Positions 26,318-35,717 of a stretch of DNA of 64,000 nucleotides are shown piece by piece. Below the pieces are notes generated by a model, which was not told the origin of the DNA, made no database searches, and saw nothing but the letters and a program-made list of their open reading frames with translations. Source of the DNA: Achromobacter aegrifaciens (GTDB lineage: Bacteria; Pseudomonadota; Gammaproteobacteria; Burkholderiales; Burkholderiaceae_B); contig NZ_CADIJY010000007.1 of assembly GCF_902859735.1 (NCBI RefSeq), forward strand, positions 124,001-188,000, written 5' to 3'. Numbering within the stretch: position 1 is the stretch's first letter; each line of letters starts with the position of its first letter. Made by a program: the position numbers and the translations under genes.

Positions 26318-27688
26318 ATGCACCTGCATATTCTTGGCATCTGCGGTACGTTCATGGGCGGTCTGGCGCTGATCGCGCGCGCCGCCGGCCACAAGGTCAC
26401 TGGTTGCGATGCGGGCGTGTACCCGCCCATGAGCACGCAACTGTCCGAACAAGGCATCGAGCTGATCGAAGGCTTCGGCGCCGAACAGCTGGCGCTCAAG
26501 CCCGATCTCTTCGTGATCGGCAACGTGGTCAGCCGCGGCAATCCTTTGATGGAGGCCATCCTGGATTCGGGCGCGCGCTACGTGTCCGGCCCGCAATGGC
26601 TGGGCGACAACATCCTGCCCGGCCAGCACGTGCTGGCGGTGGCGGGCACCCACGGCAAGACCACCACCAGCTCGATGCTGGCCTGGGTGCTGGAAGCCGC
26701 GGGGCTCGCGCCCAATTTCCTGATCGGCGGCGTAGCACAGGACCTGCACGTGTCCGCGCGCTTCGATCCGTCGCGCCGCCCCTTCGTGATCGAGGCGGAC
26801 GAGTACGACACCGCCTTCTTCGACAAGCGCTCGAAGTTCGTGCACTACCGTCCGCGCACGGCCATCCTGAACAATCTTGAATACGATCACGCCGACATCT
26901 TCCCCGATCTGGCAGCGATCGAGACTCAGTTCCATCATCTGGTGCGCACCATCCCTGGATCGGGCCGCATCGTGCGCCCGGCCCACTGCGCCGCGCTGGA
27001 CCGCGTGATTGCGCGCGGATGCTGGTCCGAAACCGTCACGTTCGGCGCCGATGGCGCCTGGCAGGCGACGGCTCCGGATGCCGAGGGCGCATTCAGCGTG
27101 CTGCGCGGCGGCGTGACTGCCGGCACCGTGCGCTGGAACCTGACGGGCGAGCACAACCGCATGAACGCGCTGGCGGCTCTGGCCGCCGCCGAACACGTGG
27201 GCGTGCCGGCAGCCCAGGGCATCGAGGCCCTGAGTCGCTTCGCGGGGGTGAAGCGCCGCATGGAACTGCGCGGCACGGTCAACGGCATCAAGGTCTACGA
27301 CGATTTCGCGCATCATCCCACCGCCATCGCCACCACCCTGGAAGGCCTGCGCCGCCAGGTCGGGCCGGCCCGTATCCTGGCCGTGCTGGAACCGCGCTCC
27401 AACACCATGAAACTGGGCACCATGGCCGCCCGCCTGCCCGAGGCCCTGACCGACGCCGATCTGGTGTTCTGCTTCGGCGCCCATTCCGGCAAGCACGCCC
27501 TGGGCTGGAATCCGGCCGAAGTGCTGGCGCCCCTGGGCGACCGCGCTTCCAGCTACGATGACATCGGCGCGCTGGTCGCCGCCGTGGCGGGCGCGGCGCG
27601 TCCGGGCGACCAGGTGCTGGTCATGAGCAACGGCGGCTTCGGCGGCGTGCACGGCAAGCTGCTGGACGCCTTGCAGGCGCGCGGCTGA
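26318..27688 (+). CDS. mpl: UDP-MurNAc:L-Ala-gamma-D-Glu-meso-DAP ligase
   Basis: A 456-residue Mur-ligase relative that re-attaches the recycled murein tripeptide to UDP-MurNAc in the cytoplasm. The start MHLHILGICGTFMGGLALIA is the Mpl version of the MurC N-terminal glycine motif. The ATP-binding loop is VAGTHGKTTTSSMLAWVLEA (about residues 108-127), followed by EADEYDTAFFDKRSKFVHY and NNLEYDHADIFPDL. The C-terminal domain includes YDDFAHHPTAIATTLEGL. It is followed after 29 bases by an esterase gene. Confidence 0.97.
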   Translation: MHLHILGICGTFMGGLALIARAAGHKVTGCDAGVYPPMSTQLSEQGIELIEGFGAEQLALKPDLFVIGNVVSRGNPLMEAILDSGARYVSGPQWLGDNILPGQHVLAVAGTHGKTTTSSMLAWVLEAAGLAPNFLIGGVAQDLHVSARFDPSRRPFVIEADEYDTAFFDKRSKFVHYRPRTAILNNLEYDHADIFPDLAAIETQFHHLVRTIPGSGRIVRPAHCAALDRVIARGCWSETVTFGADGAWQATAPDAEGAFSVLRGGVTAGTVRWNLTGEHNRMNALAALAAAEHVGVPAAQGIEALSRFAGVKRRMELRGTVNGIKVYDDFAHHPTAIATTLEGLRRQVGPARILAVLEPRSNTMKLGTMAARLPEALTDADLVFCFGAHSGKHALGWNPAEVLAPLGDRASSYDDIGALVAAVAGAARPGDQVLVMSNGGFGGVHGKLLDALQARG

Positions 27689-27717
27689 TTCCGGCAAAGA
27701 CACCGCAAAGGCGAGCC

Positions 27718-28320
27718 ATGATTCTTTATCTGCACGGTTTCCGTTCCTCGCCGACCTCCTTCAAGGCCCGGATGATGGCCGACGCCATGGCCGAACGCGG
27801 CCTGTCGGCGGCCTGGGCCTGCCCGCAACTGCCCGCCAGCCCGCGCGAAGCCGTCGCGCAGGCGTTGGACATCGCCCGGCGCCAGCTGGCAGGCGCGGAC
27901 TCGCCCCGTGCGCTGACCATCATCGGCTCGTCGCTGGGCGGCTTCTATGCCACCTGGCTGGCCGAACAGCTGGGCTGCAAGGCGGTGCTGCTGAATCCGG
28001 CGGTCGAGGCCGCCCGCGACCTCGCCACCCAGATCGGCGAGCACCGCATGTATCATTCCGACGCGCCGTTCGTCTTCCTGCCCGAATACGTGGACGAACT
28101 GGCCGCCATCCATGTCCCCCGCATCTCCCAGCCCGACCGCTACCTCCTGGTGGCGGCCACCGGCGACGAGGTGCTGGATTGGCGCGAGATGCGCGACCGC
28201 TACGCGGGCTGCCGCCAGCGCATCGTGCAAGGCAGCGACCACGGTTTGTCCGATTTTGCGGACTGGATGCCCGAAGTGCTTGAATTCGCCCTTGGCGACA
28301 AGCAGGTTCGCCCCCAATAA
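27718..28320 (+). CDS. YqiA/YcfP-type alpha/beta esterase
   Basis: A 200-residue small alpha/beta hydrolase. It starts MILYLHGFRSSPTSFKARMM, and the nucleophile is in GSSLGGFYATWLAEQLG (about residues 65-70). The acid/base region is VAATGDEVLDWREM, with the His in GSDHGLSDFADW. It matches YqiA-type esterases, which take short acyl esters; the natural substrate is unknown. It is co-oriented with mpl and probably co-transcribed. Confidence 0.9.
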   Translation: MILYLHGFRSSPTSFKARMMADAMAERGLSAAWACPQLPASPREAVAQALDIARRQLAGADSPRALTIIGSSLGGFYATWLAEQLGCKAVLLNPAVEAARDLATQIGEHRMYHSDAPFVFLPEYVDELAAIHVPRISQPDRYLLVAATGDEVLDWREMRDRYAGCRQRIVQGSDHGLSDFADWMPEVLEFALGDKQVRPQ

Positions 28321-28392
28321 TCAGTATCAGACTTCTACACTCTATAAGCAGCGCAAGGCGGCGCGTGCGCGCCGCCCAGGACGATCCCCACC

Positions 28393-30297
28393 ATGTATGT
28401 GTTTTACGAAGACGACGGCAGCTTCAAGGCCGGCAATATCCTGTCCGAGACCGACGCCAGCCTGCAGGTGGAATCGGAATCCGGCAAGCGCAGCAAGATC
28501 AAGCGCGCCAACACCTTGTTCAACTTCGCCGCGCCCGAACCGGCCGCGCTGATGAGCCAGGCGGCCGCGACCGCCGAAACGCTGGACCTGCAATTCCTGT
28601 GGGAATGCGCGCCGCAGGATGAATTCGACTCCCCCGCGCTGGCCGCCGACTACTTCGGCCACGCGCCCACGCCGGTGGAACAGGCCGCGCTGCTGATGCG
28701 CCTGCACGGCGCGCCGGCGTACTTCCACCGTCGCGGCAAGGGCCGCTACCGCCCCGCCCCGCCGGACATTCTGGCCGCCGCCCTGGCCGCGCTGGAGAAA
28801 AAGCAGCGCCAGGCCGAGCAGCAGCAGGAATGGGTGGATGAAATGGCTGCCGGACGCCTGCCCGAGCCCATCGCCCAGGCCGCGGAGTCGCTGCTGATCC
28901 GCCCGGACAAGAATTCGCAGCAATGGAAGGCGCTGGACGCCGCCTGCGCCAAGCTGGGCAAGAGCCCCGACCGCCTGCTGCTGGAACTGGGCGCCTGGCC
29001 GCATGCGCTGGCGCTGCACAAGCGCCGCTTCCTGGCGGTGAATTTCCCGCGCGGACTGGCGTTCCCGGACCTGGAACTGCCTGCCATCGACCGCGAGCTG
29101 CCGTTGTCCGACGCCGAAATCTATTCGGTGGACGACGTCACGACCACGGAAATCGACGATGCGCTGTCCGTCTCCACCTTGCCCGACGGCCGCCTGCGCG
29201 TCGGCGTGCACGTGGCGGCCCCGGGCATTACCGTGACCCGCGACAGCGATTTCGACAAGCTGGCGCGCGCGCGCCTGTCCACCGTCTACATGCCGGGCGA
29301 CAAGATCCCCATGCAGCCGGACAGCATCATCCAGGCGTTTTCGCTGGACGCCGGCCGCGAAGTGCCGGCGCTGTCCCTGTACGTGGTGGCCGATCCGGAA
29401 ACCGGCGAAATCATCGAATCGGAAACCCGCCTGGAACGTATCGTGGTGCGCGAGAATCTGCGCCACAACATGCTGGACGCCCAGGTCACGGAAGCCAGCC
29501 TGTCCGATCCGTCGGCCGACCTGCCCTACGGCCACTGGCTGCGTCCGCTCTGGAAGCTGGCCCAGGCCCTGTCGGCGCAGCGCGAGAACGTGCGCGGCAA
29601 GCCTGAGAACAATTCGCGGGTGGAGTACAGCTTCTACCTGGACGGCAACCCCGACGATCCCGACACGCCGGTACGCCTGGTGCCGCGCCAGCGCAACGCG
29701 CCGCTGGACCGCATGGTGGCGGAATACATGATCCTGGCGAACAACCTCTGGGGCGGCCTGCTGCACCAGCATGGCGTGCCGGGCATCTACCGCTCGCAAC
29801 AGGCGGGCCGCGTGCGCATGAGCACCCAGGCCCTGCCGCACGAGGCCATCGGCGTGCCGCAGTACGCCTGGAGCACTTCACCGCTGCGCCGCTATGTGGA
29901 CCTGGTGAACCAGTGGCAGTTGATCGCTGCGGTCGAGCACGGCGTGTCCGCCCGCCTGGTCGCCCCTTTCAAGCCGCGCGACGCGGACCTGTTCGCCATC
30001 ATCGGCGCCTTCGATGCGCAATACGCAGCCTGGGCGGAGTTCCAGAGCGCGATGGAACGCTACTGGTGCCTGCGCTGGCTGAAGCAGCACAACGTGACCC
30101 GCACGGTGGCGCACGTGCTGCGCGAGGATCTGGTGCGGTTCGCTAATGCGCCGCTGGTGACTCGGGTGGGGGGGATGCCTGAGTTGGAGCGGGGGACTGC
30201 GGTGGAGATTGATATTCTGGGGATGGATGAGTTGTCTCTGGAGCTGGATTGCCGGTATATCGGGGAGATCAGTCCTGCTGTGGGTGGGCAGGAGTAG
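28393..30297 (+). CDS. RNB-domain exoribonuclease (RNase II family)
   Basis: A 634-residue protein with the RNB catalytic core (about residues 245-560). The signature VDDVTTTEIDDALSVSTLPD provides the metal-binding aspartates. RNB elements such as MPGDKIPMQPDSIIQAFSLD and PLRRYVDLVNQWQLIAAVEH follow. The N-terminus (MYVFYEDDGSFKAGNILSET) is unlike E. coli RNase II cold-shock domains but typical of the beta-proteobacterial form. It should degrade RNA 3'-to-5'. The last 57 codons (from 30124) abruptly change wobble usage: only 4 end in C, whereas the preceding stretch is C-rich. Confidence 0.93.
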   Translation: MYVFYEDDGSFKAGNILSETDASLQVESESGKRSKIKRANTLFNFAAPEPAALMSQAAATAETLDLQFLWECAPQDEFDSPALAADYFGHAPTPVEQAALLMRLHGAPAYFHRRGKGRYRPAPPDILAAALAALEKKQRQAEQQQEWVDEMAAGRLPEPIAQAAESLLIRPDKNSQQWKALDAACAKLGKSPDRLLLELGAWPHALALHKRRFLAVNFPRGLAFPDLELPAIDRELPLSDAEIYSVDDVTTTEIDDALSVSTLPDGRLRVGVHVAAPGITVTRDSDFDKLARARLSTVYMPGDKIPMQPDSIIQAFSLDAGREVPALSLYVVADPETGEIIESETRLERIVVRENLRHNMLDAQVTEASLSDPSADLPYGHWLRPLWKLAQALSAQRENVRGKPENNSRVEYSFYLDGNPDDPDTPVRLVPRQRNAPLDRMVAEYMILANNLWGGLLHQHGVPGIYRSQQAGRVRMSTQALPHEAIGVPQYAWSTSPLRRYVDLVNQWQLIAAVEHGVSARLVAPFKPRDADLFAIIGAFDAQYAAWAEFQSAMERYWCLRWLKQHNVTRTVAHVLREDLVRFANAPLVTRVGGMPELERGTAVEIDILGMDELSLELDCRYIGEISPAVGGQE

Positions 30298-30350
30298 GTT
30301 TCTTTTGCTCCGGCGTCTTTGGGCGATGCGCTGCGATTTCTTCGTAGGCC

Positions 30351-30514
30351 GCCCGTCGGCGCGGGCGCCTGAGGGGTGGGCGCCCACGATTGCGGTCCGG
30401 AGCCTTCGCTCCGGACTGCCCCTTCGTCATCTTCGTCCAGGCCTTCGGCCTTCCCTTCAGATTCCCTCGGGCGCATCGAGGTTGCCCGCCCCTCAGGCGC
30501 CCGCGCCGACGGGC
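30351..30514 (-). repeat. long hairpin H1 (core in inverted orientation)
   Basis: The arms 30351-30380 and 30485-30514 match at 29 of 30 positions, the exception being a G-T type pair. The enclosed loop of about 104 bases contains the conserved core in reverse orientation, including the nested stem GTCCGGAGC...GCTCCGGAC (30395-30416) and the AGGCC-TTC-GGCCT stem near 30439-30451. Confidence 0.8.
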
Positions 30515-30700
30515 TACGTGCGTCTTGGACTGATGCGCTGCTAGAGCCGTGGTCAGGGACGATGCTTGTGCTGCCCGCCATTCTCGGCCGCGCGGGCGGC
30601 CGTGAATGACATACGTGATTTTCTGAATTTCGATTGTGTTCGCTTGCGCGTATGCGACGAATGGTTTGCTATTGGTCTCCAGCTCTTGGGGGATGGCGGT

Positions 30701-30761
30701 GATGGGTGGCGCGCGACGGACAGCCGCTTGCGCATGCAGATCCGGACGCGCGCCACCCATC
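30701..30761. repeat. 15-bp inverted-repeat module, copy 1
   Basis: GATGGGTGGCGCGCG (30701-30715) pairs exactly with CGCGCGCCACCCATC (30747-30761). The 31-base centre contains CTTGCGCATGC, which is also present in the copy at 43686-43746. Confidence 0.75.
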
Positions 30762-31052
30762 CGGCATTCGCGTTGAAGTAACGATTACTGGCCGACCGCG
30801 TGCTTGGCCATCTCCCCAACACAACACCATACCCAGACCTGATTCTCGCTTGCCATATGCGTCACAAAGAGAACGCCTCCACCACCAGCGCGCAGCGCCA
30901 TCGCGCGACGCAAGACGCCGTGTAAGCCCCAAAAGGCCGCCCGCGCGGCCGGCCTGGGGCGGGCCCCGCAAGACACGCCCCAACCCACTAGCCGTGGCGA
31001 GAACGCCAAGCACACCGACCGCCCCAGCGCCCGTGAAGATTCATACATCGGA

Positions 31053-31216
31053 GCCTGTCGCGTCGGCGGCCTGCGGGGCGCGGGGCGTCGATAAGCCCGA
31101 GGGAATCTGAAGGGAAGGCCGAAGGCCTGGACGAAGATGACGAAGGGGTAGTCCGGAGCGAACGCTCCGGACCGCAATCGTTGCCCCGCGCCCCGCAGGC
31201 CGCCGACGCGACAGGC
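31053..31216 (+). repeat. long hairpin H2, perfect 34-bp arms
   Basis: The arms 31053-31086 and 31183-31216 are perfectly complementary over 34 bases and enclose a 96-base loop. The loop holds two nested stems: AGGCC-GAA-GGCCT (31116-31128) and GTCCGGAGCG-AA-CGCTCCGGAC (31151-31172). It ends 98 bases before the response-regulator start codon. Confidence 0.85.
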
Positions 31217-31313
31217 GTCTTAAGAACCAAGCCCGCGCCCGCATCAAGACCCACAGAACCCTCACACCCCTATAAACTCCCCCCGAAAGCCACAAAAGAC
31301 ACGGAGACAACAC

Positions 31314-31985
31314 ATGCGCATTTTGCTGGTCGAGGACAATCTCGATCTCGGCGATGCCGTGGAAAGCAAGCTGCGTTTCGCCGGCCATAGCGTGCAATGG
31401 GTACGCGACGGCGTGGCGGCGTTGCGTTGGGGCCTGGACGAGACCTGGGACGCCCTGGTGCTGGACATCAACCTGCCCGGCAAGGACGGCTTCACCGTCA
31501 TCCGGGAACTGCGCGCCGCCGGTCTGGAAGCCCCTGTGCTGGTCATGACCGCGCGCGCCGAAATCGAAGACAAGATCGACATGCTGGACCTGGGCGCCGA
31601 CGACTATCTGGTCAAGCCCTTCGACCTGCGCGAACTCGAAGCCCGGCTGCGCGCGCTGATGCGCCGCCCCGCCGGCCAGACCAGCAGCGTCACCGTCTAT
31701 GGCAATCTCAGCCTGGACCTTGCCAACCGCAATGTCAGCGTGGCCGGCGCGCCGCTGGAGCTGGGCCGGCGCGAATTCCGTCTGCTGGAGATACTGCTCG
31801 GCAAGCTGGGCCAGACCGTCGCCAAGGAACGGCTGATGAACCAGCTCTTCGACCTGGACGACGGCACGCTCAATGCGCTGGAGCTGCTGATATCGCGGCT
31901 GCGCAAGAAGCTGACGGGCGCCTCGATCGATATCGTCACCGTGCGCGGCGTCGGCTATCAGGCCCGCAGCCATGAAGAACCCTGA
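31314..31985 (+). CDS. OmpR/TctD-like response regulator
   Basis: A 223-residue two-component regulator. The receiver domain (1-115) has the acidic pocket (E7, D8) and phospho-acceptor D51 in LVLDINLPGKDGF, plus T/A switch and Lys (VKPFDLREL). The OmpR winged-helix domain (about 125-220) contains LGRREFRLLEILLGKLGQTV and SRLRKKLTGASIDIVTVRGV. It overlaps the kinase gene by 14 bases, so translation is coupled. Closest in style to TctD/QseB-type regulators. It probably controls the ABC importer that follows the kinase. Confidence 0.95.
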   Translation: MRILLVEDNLDLGDAVESKLRFAGHSVQWVRDGVAALRWGLDETWDALVLDINLPGKDGFTVIRELRAAGLEAPVLVMTARAEIEDKIDMLDLGADDYLVKPFDLRELEARLRALMRRPAGQTSSVTVYGNLSLDLANRNVSVAGAPLELGRREFRLLEILLGKLGQTVAKERLMNQLFDLDDGTLNALELLISRLRKKLTGASIDIVTVRGVGYQARSHEEP

Positions 31986-34458
31986 AAACTTTTCCATCCG
32001 CCGCCGTGTCTTCGCGCTGGGCGTGCTGCTGCTGGCCTGCGCGCTGATCGGGCTGGTGTTCTTCCTGCGCGGCTACGCGCAGCGCGCGGCGGAACAGGCG
32101 TTTGACCGGCTGCTGGCGGCGTCGGCGCTGACCATCGCCGGCTCGGTGCAGATCGAAGACAACAACGTCACCGTCGAACCGCCGGTGTCCTCATTGGCCA
32201 TGCTGTCCGGCGGCGAGCGCGTGTTCTACGAGGCCCGCACCTCGAACGGCCGCCTCATCACGGGCTACGACGACCTGGCGCCCGGCATGCCGCTGGCGCA
32301 GTCGGCCACGCCGGTGTTCGCCTATCTGCGCTATCACGACGAACCCGTGCGCGTCGCCACCGTAGGCCGGCTGGTGTCCGCCAGCCAGCATGCGGGTTGG
32401 GTGACGGTGCGAGTGGCCGAGACGCTAGGCTCGCGCGAGGCGTTGGCCGACGAGATCCTGGGGCGCACCGCACTGCCGCTGGTAGTGGTGTCCCTCGTGG
32501 CGCTGGGCCTGCTGTGGTTCGGGGTGCAACGGGCCTTCGCGCCGCTGGCCGTGGTGGAGCGCGAATTGCGCAGCCGCGCGCCCGACGACCTGGCGCCGCT
32601 GGTGACGCCCGTGCCGCAAGAAGTGCGACGGCTGGTCGAAGCGCTGAACGCCTTCATGCAGCGCCTGTCCGGCGTCATGGGCACGCTCAACACCCTGGTG
32701 GCGGATGCCGCCCACCAGGTCCGTACGCCGCTGGCCTCGCTGCGCGCCCAAGCCGAAGTCGCCCTGGAAGAAACCGATCAGCAAAGGCTGCACGCGCGCC
32801 TCGAACGCATCCATCTGAACGCCACCCATGCCAGCCAGTTGATCAATCAGCTGCTGATGGATGCCACCATCACGCACCGCCTGGGCAAGGGATCGCGCAC
32901 GCTGGTGGGCGTAGCCGAGACCGTCAACGAAACGCGCCGCCGCATCGGCCCGCTGGAAGCGCAGCGCCTGCGCATCGAAATCGCGCCCGAGGTCCGCCGC
33001 GCCCGCATCGCCGGCGACCGGGTCGCCTTGCGCGAAATGCTGCGCAACCTGGTGGACAACGCCCTGCGCTATGCGCCCGACGGCCCCGTGGACATCCAGG
33101 CCACGCCCGTGGCGGGTTTTCGCGTGGCGCTCACCGTGTCGGACCGCGGGCCGGGCGTGGCCGACGACGAAAAGGACGCCGTGCAGCAGCGCTTCACCCG
33201 CGGCCGCGCCGGCGAAACGCAGCCCGGGTCGGGATTGGGGCTTTCCATCGTGCGCTCGGTGGCGGCCGCCCACGGCGGTTCGCTCTGGCTGCAGGACCGT
33301 CCGGGCGGCGGCCTGACGGCGCGCGTGATCCTGCCGCTGGCGCGTTCCGCGCCGGGGCGCGCAGCAGCCGCCTGCCTGGGCGCGCTGTGCATGGCGGGCC
33401 TGCTGCTGGGCTCGGCCCCCGCCGAGGTACGTGCCGCCGACATCGCGGAAGTCGTCACCCGCTACCCCGCGCCGCAGCCCACTTCCCGGGTCCTGACCAT
33501 CGCCGGACCCACGGACACGCCGGTGGTCGCGCCGCTGATCCAGGGCTTCCAGTCGCAACGGCCGGACGTCACCGTGGTGTACCGCGAGATGGGCAGCCGC
33601 GAGCTCTACGAAGCGGCCGTCGCCGGACAGTTGAAGGACGTGGACGTGCTGATGAGTTCGGCCTCCGACCTGCAGATCCGGCTGGCCAACGACGGCTATG
33701 CGCTGAGCTATTCCTCGCCCTACGCCGCCAAGCTGCCCTCCTGGGCCATCTGGCGCCACGAGGTCTATGGCTTCACCTTCGAGCCGGCCGTCATCGTCTA
33801 CAACCCCAAGCGCTATACCGAAGCCACCGTGCCGCGCTCGCGCCAGGACCTGTTGCGCCTGCTGGAACGCGACGCCGCGAAGCTGCGCGGCCGCATCGGC
33901 ACCTATGACATCGCAGCCAGCAGCGTGGGCTATCTGCTGGCCGAGCAGGACGAGCTGGTGTCGTCGAACTTCTGGGGACTGGCCAACGCCATGGGCCAGG
34001 CCGGCGTGCGCCTGTCGGCCACCAGCGCCGAGATCCTGGACGCCATCGAGAACGACCAGATCGACATCGGCTACAACATCCTCGGCTCCTACGCGCTGTC
34101 GCGGCAGGCCGCGGGCGCGCCCATCGGCGTGGTCTTTCCGCAGGATTACGTGCTGGTGCTGGCGCGCTCGGTGCTGATCGCGCGCACCGCACCCAGCCCT
34201 GAGCTGGGCCGGGCGCTGGTGGACTGGCTGCTGTCGCCGGCCGGACAACAGGTGGCGTCCAGCCATGCGGCGCTGGGCTCCATCATGGAAGACACGCCTG
34301 GCCGCTGGACCTCCGAAGCGGTGCTGGCGCGTTCCCAGGGCATCGTGCAGCCGGTGGTGCTGAGCCCGGCCCTGCTGGTCGGCCTGGACCAGCGCCGCCA
34401 TTCGCGCTTCGTGCAGAACTGGATCCGGCTGGTGACGGACACACCCGCGCGGCCGTAA
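31972..34458 (+). CDS. sensor histidine kinase fused to a periplasmic solute-binding domain
   Basis: An 828-residue hybrid. TctE-like kinase part: helix 1 (about 13-32), periplasmic sensor (33-165), helix 2 (about 167-186), H-box LVADAAHQVRTPLASLRAQA with His248, N-box NLVDNALRYAPDG (about 359), and G-boxes SDRGPGVADDE and GSGLGLSIV (to about 427). The frame continues without a stop through a signal-peptide-like helix (about 464-488: AAAACLGALCMAGLLLGSAP) into a complete ABC-type solute-binding domain (about 500-828). That domain is paralogous to the receptor encoded next (shared IGYNILGSYA, TYDI, FEPAVIVYN/YEPAVFIYN). The predicted topology places both sensor and binding domain outside. An internal start before the third helix cannot be excluded. 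Confidence 0.9.
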   Translation: MKNPENFSIRRRVFALGVLLLACALIGLVFFLRGYAQRAAEQAFDRLLAASALTIAGSVQIEDNNVTVEPPVSSLAMLSGGERVFYEARTSNGRLITGYDDLAPGMPLAQSATPVFAYLRYHDEPVRVATVGRLVSASQHAGWVTVRVAETLGSREALADEILGRTALPLVVVSLVALGLLWFGVQRAFAPLAVVERELRSRAPDDLAPLVTPVPQEVRRLVEALNAFMQRLSGVMGTLNTLVADAAHQVRTPLASLRAQAEVALEETDQQRLHARLERIHLNATHASQLINQLLMDATITHRLGKGSRTLVGVAETVNETRRRIGPLEAQRLRIEIAPEVRRARIAGDRVALREMLRNLVDNALRYAPDGPVDIQATPVAGFRVALTVSDRGPGVADDEKDAVQQRFTRGRAGETQPGSGLGLSIVRSVAAAHGGSLWLQDRPGGGLTARVILPLARSAPGRAAAACLGALCMAGLLLGSAPAEVRAADIAEVVTRYPAPQPTSRVLTIAGPTDTPVVAPLIQGFQSQRPDVTVVYREMGSRELYEAAVAGQLKDVDVLMSSASDLQIRLANDGYALSYSSPYAAKLPSWAIWRHEVYGFTFEPAVIVYNPKRYTEATVPRSRQDLLRLLERDAAKLRGRIGTYDIAASSVGYLLAEQDELVSSNFWGLANAMGQAGVRLSATSAEILDAIENDQIDIGYNILGSYALSRQAAGAPIGVVFPQDYVLVLARSVLIARTAPSPELGRALVDWLLSPAGQQVASSHAALGSIMEDTPGRWTSEAVLARSQGIVQPVVLSPALLVGLDQRRHSRFVQNWIRLVTDTPARP

Positions 34459-34610
34459 GGATCGAACGCGCGCGCGCCCACGCCGCCCAGGGATTTCCCC
34501 TAGACGCATCCTGCCGCCATGACAGGACGACGACAGACGCCGGCTCCTAAGATGCCCGCAAGCTGGACACGGATCCCGCTCCAACCACAAGACTCATCGG
34601 AGACACACCC

Positions 34611-35708
34611 ATGCTTGCCAAGTCCCAACTGGCGGCCGCCTGCGCCGCTGCATTCGCCCTTGCCGCCGGCAGCGCCTTTGCGCAGCAAGTGCCGGCCGGC
34701 TACCCGGCCGACTACCAGAAGATCCTGGACGGCGCCAAGAAGGAAGGCAAGGTCGTCATCTATTCGACCACCGATACCAAGGCCGCTGGCCCCGTCATCA
34801 AGGGCTTCGAAGCGCTGTATCCGGGCATCAAGGTCGAATACAACGACATGAACAGCACCGAGCTCTACAACCGCTACATCAGCGAGCAGGCGGCGGGCGG
34901 CACCAGCGGCGACGTCGTCTGGAGCTCGTCGATGGACTCGGCCCTGAAACTGGCCAGCGACTACGCGCTGCAGTACAAGTCGCCGGAAGTCAGCAAGCTG
35001 CCGGCCTGGGCGGTGTGGAAGGATTCCGCCTACGGCACGACCTACGAACCGGCCGTGTTCATCTACAACAAGCGCCTGATCCCCGCCGCCGAAGTGCCCA
35101 CCACGCACGGCGCCCTGGCCAAGCTGATCGCCAGCCAGCCGGACAAGTTCAAGAACAAGGTCACCACCTACGACATCGAGAAGTCGGCCGTGGGCTTCAT
35201 GCTGGCGGTGCAGGACAAGGTCAACGACCCCAAGTACTTTGAAACGCTCAAGGGCATCGCCGCGGGCGGCCTGATCGTGCAGTCGTCCACCGGCACCATG
35301 ATGGAACGCGTGTCCTCCGGCGAAAACCTGATCGGCTACAACATCCTGGGCTCCTACGCCGAAACGCGCGCCAAGAGCGACCCGTCGCTGGGCGTGGCCT
35401 ACCCGACCGACTACGCGCTGGTCCTGTCGCGCGTGGCCTTCATCAGCAAGAAGGCCAAGAACCGCAACGCCGCCAAGCTGTGGATGGACTACATGCTGTC
35501 GCAGAAAGGCCAGACCATCCTGGCGAACCAGGCCGACCTGGCCTCCGTGCGCGACGACATCGAAGGCGACAACGATGTGGACGGCATGACCAAGAAGCTG
35601 GGCGCCTCGCTCAAGCCGATTCCGGTCAACGAAACGCTGCTGGACTACCTGGAACAGAACAAGCGCCTGCAGTTCATCAAGGACTGGCGCGCCGCGGCTG
35701 GCAAGTAA
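34611..35708 (+). CDS. ABC transporter substrate-binding protein (AfuA/FbpA class)
   Basis: A 365-residue periplasmic receptor with a signal peptide (residues 1-25, ending AAGSAFAQQ). It then shows the Fe3+/sugar-phosphate binding-protein fold: KVVIYSTTDTKAAGPVIKGF, LPAWAVWKDSAYGTTYEPAV, GENLIGYNILGSYAETR. The adjacent Tyr-Tyr pair used by FbpA for iron is not seen, so a phosphorylated sugar or other anion is as likely as ferric iron. It is paralogous to the C-terminal domain of the kinase upstream. It begins 152 bases after the kinase gene and is followed by three stem-loops. Confidence 0.9.
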   Translation: MLAKSQLAAACAAAFALAAGSAFAQQVPAGYPADYQKILDGAKKEGKVVIYSTTDTKAAGPVIKGFEALYPGIKVEYNDMNSTELYNRYISEQAAGGTSGDVVWSSSMDSALKLASDYALQYKSPEVSKLPAWAVWKDSAYGTTYEPAVFIYNKRLIPAAEVPTTHGALAKLIASQPDKFKNKVTTYDIEKSAVGFMLAVQDKVNDPKYFETLKGIAAGGLIVQSSTGTMMERVSSGENLIGYNILGSYAETRAKSDPSLGVAYPTDYALVLSRVAFISKKAKNRNAAKLWMDYMLSQKGQTILANQADLASVRDDIEGDNDVDGMTKKLGASLKPIPVNETLLDYLEQNKRLQFIKDWRAAAGK

Positions 35709-35717
35709 TGCCGCGCA

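Larger units (their letters stand above)
30340..31228. repeat. composite hairpin repeat element, copy 1
   Basis: An 889-base non-coding block between the RNB gene and the response-regulator gene. In order: hairpin H1 (30351-30514), an AT-richer segment with a weak dyad (about 30580-30605), an inverted repeat (30701-30761), a GC-rich palindromic stretch (30924-30978), hairpin H2 (31053-31216), and the conserved right end TAAGAACC. All parts except the H1 loop recur in the same order at 43441-44165. The last 300 bases are about 98% identical by eye between the two copies. H1 and H2 carry the same core sequence in opposite orientation. Confidence 0.8.

Noticed and set aside
30785-31177. Open frame on the minus strand (MRSGAFAPDYPFVIFVQAFG...) repeated at 43812-44114 and, in part, at 57.2-57.7 kb
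   Set aside because: It is read through the hairpin arms and nested stems. Similarity follows from DNA repetition, the frame breaks in copy 3, and there is no ribosome site. Treated as non-coding repeat.
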